A stretch of 64,000 nucleotides of DNA from Acidihalobacter_A sp037381185. GTDB taxonomy: Bacteria > Pseudomonadota > Gammaproteobacteria > DSM-5130 > Acidihalobacteraceae. The stretch lies in contig NZ_JARRQY010000034.1 in assembly GCF_037381185.1 (NCBI RefSeq), forward strand, positions 28,542-92,541. Direction: 5' to 3'. This document shows, in pieces, positions 1-9,400 of the stretch. The notes under the pieces are model-generated. The model had not been told where the DNA came from, made no database searches, and saw nothing but the letters and a program-made list of their open reading frames with translations. Both the position numbers and the translations under genes were made by a program. Each line of letters begins with the position of its first letter. The stretch's first letter is position 1.

Positions 1-3000
1 GGCGCCGGCACTGCCACTGGCGCGCGAACCGGAGCAGATAGACGAAGTTCGCATCAGCCGTCGCCGCACAGAATTGAAGGCTGTCGACTGGGAGGCGTTC
101 AAGACTGGAGCCGGCGCGAGCGGCGTGACGCCGACCATGGCACTCGCCACCTGCTTTGGTGCCGTTCTGGCGCGTTGGAGCAACCAGCCGCGCCTTTTGC
201 TCAATCTCACGCTGTTCGACCGACAACCTCTGCATCCAGCGGTCGAGCGCATGATTGCCGACTTCACCAACGTCCTGCTGATTGATCTCGTCGCCGAAGG
301 CGCGCCGTTCGATGAGTTGGCGCGCAGCAATCAGAGCACCTTCGCCGAGGCCCATGAACATCGCCACTGGTCGGGTGTGGAACTGCTGCGTGAACTACGC
401 AAGGGGCAGACGCATCGGCACGGCGCGCCCGTGGTGTTCACCAGTAATCTCGGACGCCCCCTCTATGGCGACGGCACCGGCCCGACACTGGGGGAACCCG
501 GTTGGGGGGTATCGCAGACACCTCAGGTGTGGATCGATCATCTGGCATTTGAGCACGGTTCGTCGGTCTGGCTGCAATGGGACAGCAATGACGAGCTGTT
601 TCCTCCAGCCTTGATCGACGCCATGTTCGATGCCTATGTTTCGGTCGTCCGTTTACTGCTGGCGGATGCCACGGCCTGGCGTATGCCCCTGCCGGACCTG
701 ATGTCCGTCGCTCAGCGGGCAGTCCGTTTGCGTGCAAATCAGACGGCGGGGCCGATACCGGAAGGTTTGTTGCACCACGGGTTTTTTCTCGCCGCCGAGC
801 GTAGCCCAGAGGCAGTCGCGCTGATCCATGGCGAGCAGTCACTGACCTACGCGGAACTGGCCGACCAAGCGAAACGCTGTGCCGGTGCACTGGTCGGGCG
901 GGGCGTGCGCCCCGGCGACACAGTCGCGATCAGCATGTCCAAGGGCATGGGACAAGTCATTGCGGTGCTAGGCATACTCCAGGCCGGTGCAGTCTATGTG
1001 CCCGTCGCGCTCGACCAGCCCGAGGAGCGGCGCCTGACGATCTATAGGGACGCTGACGTCGCCGCCGTGCTGGTCTGCGCGGATGATGTTGGAGCGGACG
1101 GTGCGCCGGATGACGCCGCCCCGCCCCACATCCACTGGCAGATCGCCATCCTCCACAAGGCGCTGGAGGAGTCGGTCTCAGGTGATCCCCTCCAGCCGGC
1201 CTACATCATCTACACGTCGGGCTCCACCGGGACGCCGAAAGGTGTCGTCATCTCCCACCGCGGTGCAATGAATACCTGCGTCGATCTGAATCGACGCTAC
1301 CGGATCTGTAGCAACGACCGGGTTCTGGCGCTATCGGCGCTTCATTTCGACCTGTCCGTCTATGACATCTTCGGTCTGCTGGCGGCCGGGGGCGCCCTGA
1401 TCCTGGTCAGCGAGGCCCAGCGCCGGGATCCGTCCGTGTGGTGCGACATGATCGAACGCCACAGCATCACGATCTGGAACACGGTGCCTGCCCTGTTCGA
1501 CATGTTGCTTACCTACAGTGAGGGTCTCGATCTGCGCCCACCGGCTCGTTTGCGAGCGGTCATGCTTTCCGGAGACTGGATCGGGCTAGACTTGCCGCGA
1601 CGTTATCGTGCCTTCCGTTCCGATGGCGATTTCGTCTCGATGGGTGGCGCTACGGAAGCCTCGATCTGGTCGAATGTATTCGATGTCCGGGAGGTGCCGC
1701 CGCACTGGCGCTCGATCCCCTACGGATTCCCGCTCGCCAACCAGCGTTACCGGGTCGTCGACGAACAAGGCCGCGACTGTCCTGACTGGGTGCCGGGCGA
1801 ATTGTGGATCGGTGGCGAAGGCATCGCCCTGGGCTACTTCAACGATCCAGAGCGTACTGCCCGCCAGTTTGTCGAGACAACGAACGGCCGCTGGTATCGC
1901 ACCGGCGACACGGGCTGCTACTGGCCCGACGGGACTCTGGAATTTCTCGGACGTCGCGACAAGCAGGTCAAGATCGGCGGCTACCGCATCGAATTGGGCG
2001 AGATCGAGGCGGCGTTGCATCGCATCGACGGCGTCAGGTCCGGCGTCGTGTTGGCCATGGGCGGGCGTGAGAAATCGCTGGCGGCCTTTGTCGTGGCGCA
2101 TGGTGATGAGTTATGCAGCCGCCGACATGCCGATCCGGCGCTGCCCTCCGACTATGGATCACTCTTCGGACTCGCGGTCCCCGAAGCTGAGCGCGAGATG
2201 GATATCGAGCGCCTGATCGCAGATTTTCTGAACGACCACTTGCGACGGCATGGTCTGGATTTCGCCGAATCTGTCGACGTCGATGAAGTCGTGCGGCGCT
2301 ACGGCGCGGAGCCACGCTGGCGTGGGCTCATCGTCCGTTGGCTGAACCTGTTGGTTGGTCAGGGGCGCCTAGCCCTCGACGTGAATGGCGACCGCTACGT
2401 TCGCGGACGGCGGTATGGTGAAGCGACGTGGCTGCCAGCGAACGAGGACTCGCTCCACGCGACCGCAGAGGCCCTGCTTGCCCACCATACCGCCCTTGCG
2501 CAGATCCTTCGAGGGCAGCGCGCGGCGCAGACATTGCTTGCCCATCCGTTCTGGTCTCCCGAGCATCTCCTGATCCAAAGCCGAGGCATGGTCGCCGCAA
2601 TCGATGCCTTGGCCGAGGCGCTGGCGAAACTGTCGCATACCTTGAATCGTCCGGTGCGTCTCGTCGAAATAGGCGCTCGCAGTGGTCTTATCGGAGAGAC
2701 ATTGCTGAACCGCCTGGATGCCAGCCACCTGGACTACACGGCGCTGGATTCATCTCAGGAGATGGTTACGCGTGCGTCGGATCGCCTTGCTGTCTTTTCG
2801 CATGCGACCGTCCGGCGCTGGGACGACGTTTCCCGGGAAGCACTGGTCCACAAAGGTGATGTGGTGCTGGCCGCAAATGCCCTGCATCGGCTCGATGAGA
2901 ACTCTATGGATGCCCTCTCGATACTGGCGGGTCCTGCCGCCCTGGTTCACGTGTTGGAGCTGCGTCGCGCCTCCTGCCTGACCATGGTCTGCGCCGATCT

Positions 3001-5269
3001 TCTCGCACCGGATGAGCACGGCATCTCCGCCCAGTTGCGCGGCGCCGATGAATGGCTTGAGCGGTTCGGGGCGATGGGCCTGCGCTGCCAACTGGGCGAC
3101 GACGTAGGGGATCACCTGCGCTTCGCGCTACGCGCGCCCAATGAGGTTCGCTATCCTGATCCCCGTAAGCTCGTCGCCGCCCTAGGCGAACATCTGCCGT
3201 CATACATGCTGCCGCAGAGACTGCATTTCATCGACGCGCTTCCGCTCACTGCCAACGGCAAGATCGACCACAAGGTGCTGGCCGCCCGCTGTGGGGCAGA
3301 GCAGGCCATCGCGGCGGAACAGGAGTCTCCTCGTGGGGACGCCGAGGCTGCCGTTGCCGGGCTGTGGCAGGAACTGCTGCGCGTTCCGGTCGTGCACCGG
3401 CACAGTCACTTCTTCCAGCTCGGCGGTGACAGCCTGCTGGCGACACGTTTGATGGGCAGGCTGGATCAGGCGGGTTACACCGCGCACCTTGGGGACCTGT
3501 TCAATTACCCGACGCTCGCCGCTTTCGCGGCCACCCTGGCAACCGCAAATCGAATTGCAGACGCCTTGCGGCCCGATCCCGCCACCCGACATGAGCCATT
3601 TCCGCTCACCGATGTGCAGCAAGCCTATCTCGTGGGACGCGAGCCGGGATTTTCACTGGGTGGCGTCGGTTCCCATTTCTTCGTCGAATTCGAGGTCGAG
3701 GACCTGGACACTCAACGCTTCGAGGCGGCCTGGGATCGGCTGATCGCCCGGCACGACATGTTGAGGGCGGTTGTGCTTGATGGCCGACAACAGGTTCTGG
3801 CCGAGGTACCTCGATTCGCTCTGAGGTGTCACCGTGTTGCGAGTTTCGATGGTCCGGACGCCATCGATCTGCGGGAGCGTCTTTCGCATCAGGTGCTCAA
3901 TCCGGCCCGCTGGCCCGTCTTCGACGTGCAGATGGCCGAGGATGGGAGTGGACGTAGCCACCTGTTCGTCTGCCTCGACAATCTGATGCTCGACGGACTG
4001 AGCATGCAGATATTGTTGGCCGAGCTGGAACAGCTATATCTCTCCCCCGATAGCGATCTGCCCGCACTTGATGTTGGCTTCCGCGACTACCTGATCCACC
4101 ATGCCGGTCGAGAGCCTGTCGAAGCCTCATTGGAGTATTGGCACCGACGCCTGGATGAGCTGCCACCCGCGCCACAACTGCCTTTGCTCCGTGATCCGGC
4201 CGAGATCGGTCGCCCACGCTTCGTGCGGCTGTCCGACAGCCTTTCCGTCGAAGAATGGCGCAAGCTCAAGGTGCGTGTCGGAGAGGAGGGGCTGACCCCC
4301 TCGGCATTGCTGCTGTCCGCCTACGCAGCCGTGCTCTCGGCCTGGAGCGCGCGGGCCGACCTGTGCCTGAACCTCACCTTGTTCGACCGGCGGCCGGTGC
4401 ACCCACAGATCGAGCGCGTACTGGGCGACTTCACCTCTCTCCTGCTGCTGGCGTGGCAGCCCGAATCGGACTGGCGCGCGAGCGCCCGACGGCTTCAAGC
4501 ACGTCTCCGGCAGGATCTCGCGCATCGCGATGTTTCCGCGCTCTGGGTCATGCGCCAGCTCGCGCTGCGACGCGGCCAGCCGTCGGCTGCGATGCCGGTC
4601 GTGTTCACCAGCGCCCTCGGCTTCGAACACGACCGCTTCCTGGCCCATGCATCCTGGCTGAAGCCACGCTGGGGGATCTCGCAAACCCCGCAGATCTGGC
4701 TTGACCACCAGGTCTATGAATCCGAGGGAGAGCTGCGCTTCAACTGGGACGCGGTGGAAGCACTTTTCGATCCGGAGCAACTTTCCGCCATGTTCGCACA
4801 ATATACGGAATTGCTGCGTCGGCTCGCCGTCGATCCGGCGGCGTGGAACCTTCAGACCGATACTCTCGTGTCGCGGAGGTGCGGTCACACGGTGTCGTCG
4901 GTTCCAGTCGAGTCGATCACGACGGCCATCCCCGAGTCACTCCAAGTGGACAACGCCCTGGTTGACGAGTTGCGCCATCACTTCCGGCAAGTGGTTGGTC
5001 AGCCGATTGCCGCGCGGCAGACGTTTTTCGAAGCTGGTGCCACTTCACTGAAGCTCGTGCAGCTTCACAGCCACCTGCGCCAGGCCGGACATGCGAGCCT
5101 TGCGGTCACTGACCTATTTGCCCACGCCACACCCTACGCACTGGCGGCGCATTTGGGGACACGTCCAGGCGCAGAGGGCACCCCCAGACACCACCCGGAA
5201 CCGGAGCGGCTCATCCTTCTGAGTCAACGTAAGGCTCGTGCCGGGCGGCGGGGGAGGGACCAAGCGTGA
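1..5269 (+). CDS. irp2-like: Yersiniabactin-like NRPS (HMWP2/Irp2 type), 5' end outside the window
   Basis: Multimodular peptide synthetase expected to load cysteine and cyclise it to thiazoline rings on a siderophore/metallophore. The frame is already open at base 2, so the TTG at 74 is internal. Order: C-terminal half of a cyclisation (Cy) domain (to ~700); adenylation domain (~780-2090, core TSGSTGTPKG near 1215, YRTGD near 1895); a methyltransferase-like insert (~2170-3150) with a degenerate SAM loop (EIGARSG); the end of the A domain (NGKIDHK near 3250); carrier protein (GGDSL, Ser codon 3431); second Cy domain (~3595-4850, motif DNLMLDGLS near 3976); second carrier (GATSL, Ser codon 5045). 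This Cy-A(insert)-PCP-Cy-PCP order matches HMWP2, where the insert acts as an epimerase. There is no thioesterase. The stop overlaps the next start (GTGA). Cysteine specificity is inferred from architecture only. Confidence 0.9.
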   Translation, partial: APALPLAREPEQIDEVRISRRRTELKAVDWEAFKTGAGASGVTPTMALATCFGAVLARWSNQPRLLLNLTLFDRQPLHPAVERMIADFTNVLLIDLVAEGAPFDELARSNQSTFAEAHEHRHWSGVELLRELRKGQTHRHGAPVVFTSNLGRPLYGDGTGPTLGEPGWGVSQTPQVWIDHLAFEHGSSVWLQWDSNDELFPPALIDAMFDAYVSVVRLLLADATAWRMPLPDLMSVAQRAVRLRANQTAGPIPEGLLHHGFFLAAERSPEAVALIHGEQSLTYAELADQAKRCAGALVGRGVRPGDTVAISMSKGMGQVIAVLGILQAGAVYVPVALDQPEERRLTIYRDADVAAVLVCADDVGADGAPDDAAPPHIHWQIAILHKALEESVSGDPLQPAYIIYTSGSTGTPKGVVISHRGAMNTCVDLNRRYRICSNDRVLALSALHFDLSVYDIFGLLAAGGALILVSEAQRRDPSVWCDMIERHSITIWNTVPALFDMLLTYSEGLDLRPPARLRAVMLSGDWIGLDLPRRYRAFRSDGDFVSMGGATEASIWSNVFDVREVPPHWRSIPYGFPLANQRYRVVDEQGRDCPDWVPGELWIGGEGIALGYFNDPERTARQFVETTNGRWYRTGDTGCYWPDGTLEFLGRRDKQVKIGGYRIELGEIEAALHRIDGVRSGVVLAMGGREKSLAAFVVAHGDELCSRRHADPALPSDYGSLFGLAVPEAEREMDIERLIADFLNDHLRRHGLDFAESVDVDEVVRRYGAEPRWRGLIVRWLNLLVGQGRLALDVNGDRYVRGRRYGEATWLPANEDSLHATAEALLAHHTALAQILRGQRAAQTLLAHPFWSPEHLLIQSRGMVAAIDALAEALAKLSHTLNRPVRLVEIGARSGLIGETLLNRLDASHLDYTALDSSQEMVTRASDRLAVFSHATVRRWDDVSREALVHKGDVVLAANALHRLDENSMDALSILAGPAALVHVLELRRASCLTMVCADLLAPDEHGISAQLRGADEWLERFGAMGLRCQLGDDVGDHLRFALRAPNEVRYPDPRKLVAALGEHLPSYMLPQRLHFIDALPLTANGKIDHKVLAARCGAEQAIAAEQESPRGDAEAAVAGLWQELLRVPVVHRHSHFFQLGGDSLLATRLMGRLDQAGYTAHLGDLFNYPTLAAFAATLATANRIADALRPDPATRHEPFPLTDVQQAYLVGREPGFSLGGVGSHFFVEFEVEDLDTQRFEAAWDRLIARHDMLRAVVLDGRQQVLAEVPRFALRCHRVASFDGPDAIDLRERLSHQVLNPARWPVFDVQMAEDGSGRSHLFVCLDNLMLDGLSMQILLAELEQLYLSPDSDLPALDVGFRDYLIHHAGREPVEASLEYWHRRLDELPPAPQLPLLRDPAEIGRPRFVRLSDSLSVEEWRKLKVRVGEEGLTPSALLLSAYAAVLSAWSARADLCLNLTLFDRRPVHPQIERVLGDFTSLLLLAWQPESDWRASARRLQARLRQDLAHRDVSALWVMRQLALRRGQPSAAMPVVFTSALGFEHDRFLAHASWLKPRWGISQTPQIWLDHQVYESEGELRFNWDAVEALFDPEQLSAMFAQYTELLRRLAVDPAAWNLQTDTLVSRRCGHTVSSVPVESITTAIPESLQVDNALVDELRHHFRQVVGQPIAARQTFFEAGATSLKLVQLHSHLRQAGHASLAVTDLFAHATPYALAAHLGTRPGAEGTPRHHPEPERLILLSQRKARAGRRGRDQA

Positions 5270-6495
5270 CCCGTTATATTCCCTACTGGTCCTACTACCT
5301 CCATCAGGGCATGCTCACGGCGCTGGTCATGCAAGGGGTTGTCGGTTATTTCCGCCATGCCGGGCTGGACCTCGCCCAGCTCAGTTGGTTGTCGCTTGCC
5401 ATGCTGCCCTGGGTGGGCAAGTTCTTATGGGCTCCGTGGTGCGAACGGCACGCCCTGCCGCTCTTCGGCAACCGCTACCTTGGAAGCCTCGTGATCCTTC
5501 AGGTTGGAATGGCCGCGCTACTGGCAGGCATTGCACTGGTGGAACCAACCCGTTCCGAATGGATGATCGTCGCCATCCTCATGCTGCTGACGCTGCTGTC
5601 GGCCAGCCACGGCATCTACGCTAACGGTATCCTCATCTGCACCACCGACGAGCGCAGCCGGCCGTTCGCCAATGCCGCCCAGGTCGGCGGCAGCTACCTG
5701 GGGATCCCGTTCGGCGTGTTCGCCTTCCTGGCCGTGACGCAATACGCCGGCTGGTCGGCAGGCTTCCTCTCCATGGCGGTACTGTCTCTGATCCTGTTGA
5801 TTCCCGTGCTTCTGATACGACAACAGGTCCCGGCCAGCGCGGGCCAGGAACAACCGCGCTTCGATCCATCCAGTTTGCGCGCGCTTTGGCCCGCGCTTGC
5901 GCTGACGGCAATCTACTACCTGGCGATGCGCGGTCTCATGGCCCTGCAGACGGTACTGCTCGTGGACCAGGGCATGAGTCTGACCGAGTTGGGCCAAGCG
6001 CTCACATTCTTCAGCACGGTAGCCAGCGGCCTCGGCGTCCTCATCGGAGGGCTGCTTGCACGGCGGATTGGAGCGTGGCGAAGTCTTCTTCCGGTAATGA
6101 TATTGCATGCCATGTTGGCCGGCCTGATGGCAGTCGGCTATTCCCGGTTCGATTTACCCGTATGGCTGGTCTTGTTCGGGCTGGTCAACGTCGCGGCTGC
6201 CATCGGTTTCGTGACACTCTACAACGTGCTCATGGGGCTGGTGCGACCGCACCAGCCCGCTTCCGACTACGCCCTGTTCCAGTCCGTCGACATGGCCGTC
6301 GCCATGCTTGCTTCCATGATCACGCTGCGCATCGCGCATTACACCGGTTACCAGATATCCCTGACCCTGCTCGCGGTCGTTGCGGTCATCAGCCTGTGGC
6401 CCGCCAGCCGGTTGCGCCACCGCCTCTCTCGCCCGGCACTCCATGAGCCTGCCGCGGCCAACCCCGAACCTAGCCTGGAGCCACGCCATGGGTGA
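5266..6495 (+). CDS. MFS transporter, YbtX/FptX-like
   Basis: Major facilitator protein of 409 residues with about 11-12 hydrophobic segments. The N-terminal region (tyrosine/tryptophan-rich start, then LPWVGKFLWAPWCER at the first cytoplasmic loop) resembles the RhtX/FptX/YbtX group, which moves siderophores or siderophore precursors across the inner membrane. It starts at GTG 5266, sharing GTGA with the NRPS stop, and its stop overlaps the PKS start by 8 bases, so the three genes are translationally coupled. Direction of transport cannot be told from sequence; import of the metal complex is the family precedent. The ORF is intact. Confidence 0.8.
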   Translation: MTRYIPYWSYYLHQGMLTALVMQGVVGYFRHAGLDLAQLSWLSLAMLPWVGKFLWAPWCERHALPLFGNRYLGSLVILQVGMAALLAGIALVEPTRSEWMIVAILMLLTLLSASHGIYANGILICTTDERSRPFANAAQVGGSYLGIPFGVFAFLAVTQYAGWSAGFLSMAVLSLILLIPVLLIRQQVPASAGQEQPRFDPSSLRALWPALALTAIYYLAMRGLMALQTVLLVDQGMSLTELGQALTFFSTVASGLGVLIGGLLARRIGAWRSLLPVMILHAMLAGLMAVGYSRFDLPVWLVLFGLVNVAAAIGFVTLYNVLMGLVRPHQPASDYALFQSVDMAVAMLASMITLRIAHYTGYQISLTLLAVVAVISLWPASRLRHRLSRPALHEPAAANPEPSLEPRHG

Positions 6496-9400
6496 ATGTC
6501 CTACACCTGATTTCGATGCCTTGGTGGCAAGACATTATCCCGATTGCGAGCCGATTGCCGTGATTGGTCATGCCTGCCGCTTCCCCGAATCGGACGACTG
6601 CGAGGCATTCTGGCGTAACTTGGTGGACGGGCGCGAGCTCAGCCGTCGCTTTTCGAGACAGGAGTTGCTCGACTCCGGACTGCCCGCCGCGACTGTCGAT
6701 TCCCCGAATTTCGTCAGTGTAGGAACCGTCGTGCAGGATGCCGATGCGTTCGACGCCGATCTGTTCGGTTACTCGCGTCAGGAGGCGGAATCGATCGACC
6801 CTCAGCAGAGGCTCTTTCTGCAAATCGTGTGGCACGCCTTGGAGCATGCGGGCTACGCACCTCGGGAGGTGCCCCATAAAACAGGTGTCTTCGGATCCGC
6901 CAGGATCAGCACCTATCCTGGCCGTGAGCCGCTGCGCATCGCCGAGGTGGCTCAGGTCAAGGGCTTGCAGTCCCTGATGGGCAACGACAAGGACTACTTG
7001 GCCACGCGGGTGGCCTACAAGCTCAACCTGCGTGGTCCAGCGATCACTGTGCAGACCGCGTGTTCGAGCTCTCTCGTTGCGGTTCACATGGCGTGCGAGA
7101 GTCTGCGTGCTGGCGAATGCGATATGGCGGTGGCCGGTGGAGTGGCCATTGCCTTCCCACAGCAGGCAGGCTATCTCCATCAGCCAGGCATGATCTTCTC
7201 CCCGGACGGCCATTGCCGTCCGTTCGATGCTGAGGCGCTGGGCACTTTTGCCGGCAACGGGGTTGGCACCGTGGTACTCCGCCGACTGGCCGATGCCTTG
7301 CGTGACGGAGATCCGGTCATCGCTGTGGTGCATGGCAGCGCGATCAACAATGATGGTGCACAGAAGGTCGGTTTTACTGCACCTTCCGTCTCAGGACAAC
7401 GCGAAGTGATCCGTGAGGCGATGGCCCTCGCGGGCGTTCTCAGCGGCCAGATCGGACTCATCGAGGCGCATGGCACCGGCACCCCGCTCGGCGACCCCAT
7501 CGAGGTGGAGGCGTTGCGCGCTGTGTTCCATCAACGGGGGGACGGACCACCCTGCGCACTGGGTTCGGTCAAGGGCAACATAGGGCACTTGGACACCGCC
7601 GCCGGGATCGCCAGCCTGCTCAAGGCCATTCTGGCGGTCGAGCGCGGGACGATCCCGCCCAGTCTGCACTTTCGAGCCCAGAACCCGGCGTTGCAGCTGG
7701 AAGATAGCCCCTTCCACGTTCCTACCCAGGCCCAGGTCTGGAACGACCCGGTGCGCCTGGGCGGCGTCTCGTCGTTCGGTATCGGCGGTACGAACTGCCA
7801 TCTGATCGTTGGCTCCCTGCCCGACACGTTGCGCACGCCACGCGTGGATGCAGGAATGCCGTCGACGGGTGCATTGCTGCTCAGCGCGGCGAGCGAGCCC
7901 GCACTGCGCCGTCTGGCCGGTGCCTATGCGGAGGCGCTGCGCCACGCTGATCCCGATGACTTGGCCCGCACCGCCCGGCACGGCCGGCAACTGGACCTCA
8001 CCTTCCGACTTGCGGTGCCGTTGTGCGATGAGACCGCCGCCGCCCTGGCTGCTTGCGCAGCCGGCGACGAGGACGTGCTGGTACACCACGGCCAGGGCGA
8101 GCTCGGTGGACAGGCATGGTTGTTCACCGGGCAGGGTTCGCACTGGCCCGGCATGGGCGATGACCTGTACCTGGCTTCGCCGGCCTTCGCTGCCAGCCTG
8201 GACCGCTGTCTGGCGGCATATGACGCCGAAATCCCCCTCGATCCGCCTCTGCGGGACGCTTTGCTCGGGACGCGGGGCGATCTGCTCGAACGCATGGAGT
8301 ACGCCCAGCCGGCCATTGTCGCCTTCGAGCTGGCTATGGCTGCGCATTGGATGTCGCTGGGCCTGAAGCCCGATCGGGTACTCGGACATTCAGTGGGTGA
8401 GTTTGCCGCTGCGGTGGTGGCCGGCCATTATGAGCCAGAGCCCGTCATGCGTCTGGTTAGGCGGCGGGGTGCCCTGATGGATCGCTGCGCCAGCGGCGCC
8501 ATGCTTTCCGCATTCGCGGACGAAGCCACGCTGCTGCCGATCGCGCAGAACATCGGCCTTGATCCGGCGGCCTGGAACGGTGCGCATCACTTGGTGTTCT
8601 CGGGTGAGTGCGACGCCATCGAGGTGCTGGCGGCAGCCTTGGACGAGCGGTCCATCCGTTACAGTCGTCTGGCCGTGACCGGGGCCGCGCATTCCCATCT
8701 GCTCGATCCGATCCTCGACACGTTTCAGCATGAGGCGGCGACGCTTCGTGCAGTCCCTGGCCGAATTCCCCTCATCTCCACACTGTCGGGCGAATCCATC
8801 GATACCGATGCACTCAACGCTCCCGATTATTGGCGACGCCACATGCGCGAGCCGGTGCGTTTCATCCAGGCCATGCGTACGGCGATCGGCCAGGGTACGG
8901 ACCTCTTTCTTGAGGTGGGGCCTGATGCGCCGCTGACCGGAATCGGACGTCGCGAAGCACCGGACGCTGCGTGGTGGATATCCAGCGCCCGGAGACATCA
9001 GCCCGTCATGGCCCAGGTGGAACAGGCCCTGTTACAGTTGTACGCGGCCGGCGCCGAACTGCCCTGGAAAACGCTGCTCCCCGTCAAAGGTCACCGGATC
9101 CACGCACCCCTTTACCCATTCGACCGTCAGCGCTACTGGCGTGAAGCAGAGTCCGCGGTTGTCCTCCCGGTACAGCGCACCGTCAACACGGCGCTTGAGG
9201 ACGGCCGGCGGGTCGCCGCGCAGGCCGCCGAGGAGCTGGAGTTGCCTCGGCTGCAGGCTTTGTACGCCTGCGTCACGAAGCTGCATGCCATCGACGTGGA
9301 TACGCTGGTGCGCCGCTGCGTCGGCGCGCGCATCGAACAGGGCGTCACCGCCCTGGATGTGCTGCGCGGCGGGCGCCTGTTGCCGCGCCATCGCCAGTTG

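Noticed and set aside
74..76. Start codon of the NRPS
   Set aside because: The frame is open from base 2 and already encodes Cy-domain sequence, so the gene begins left of the window.
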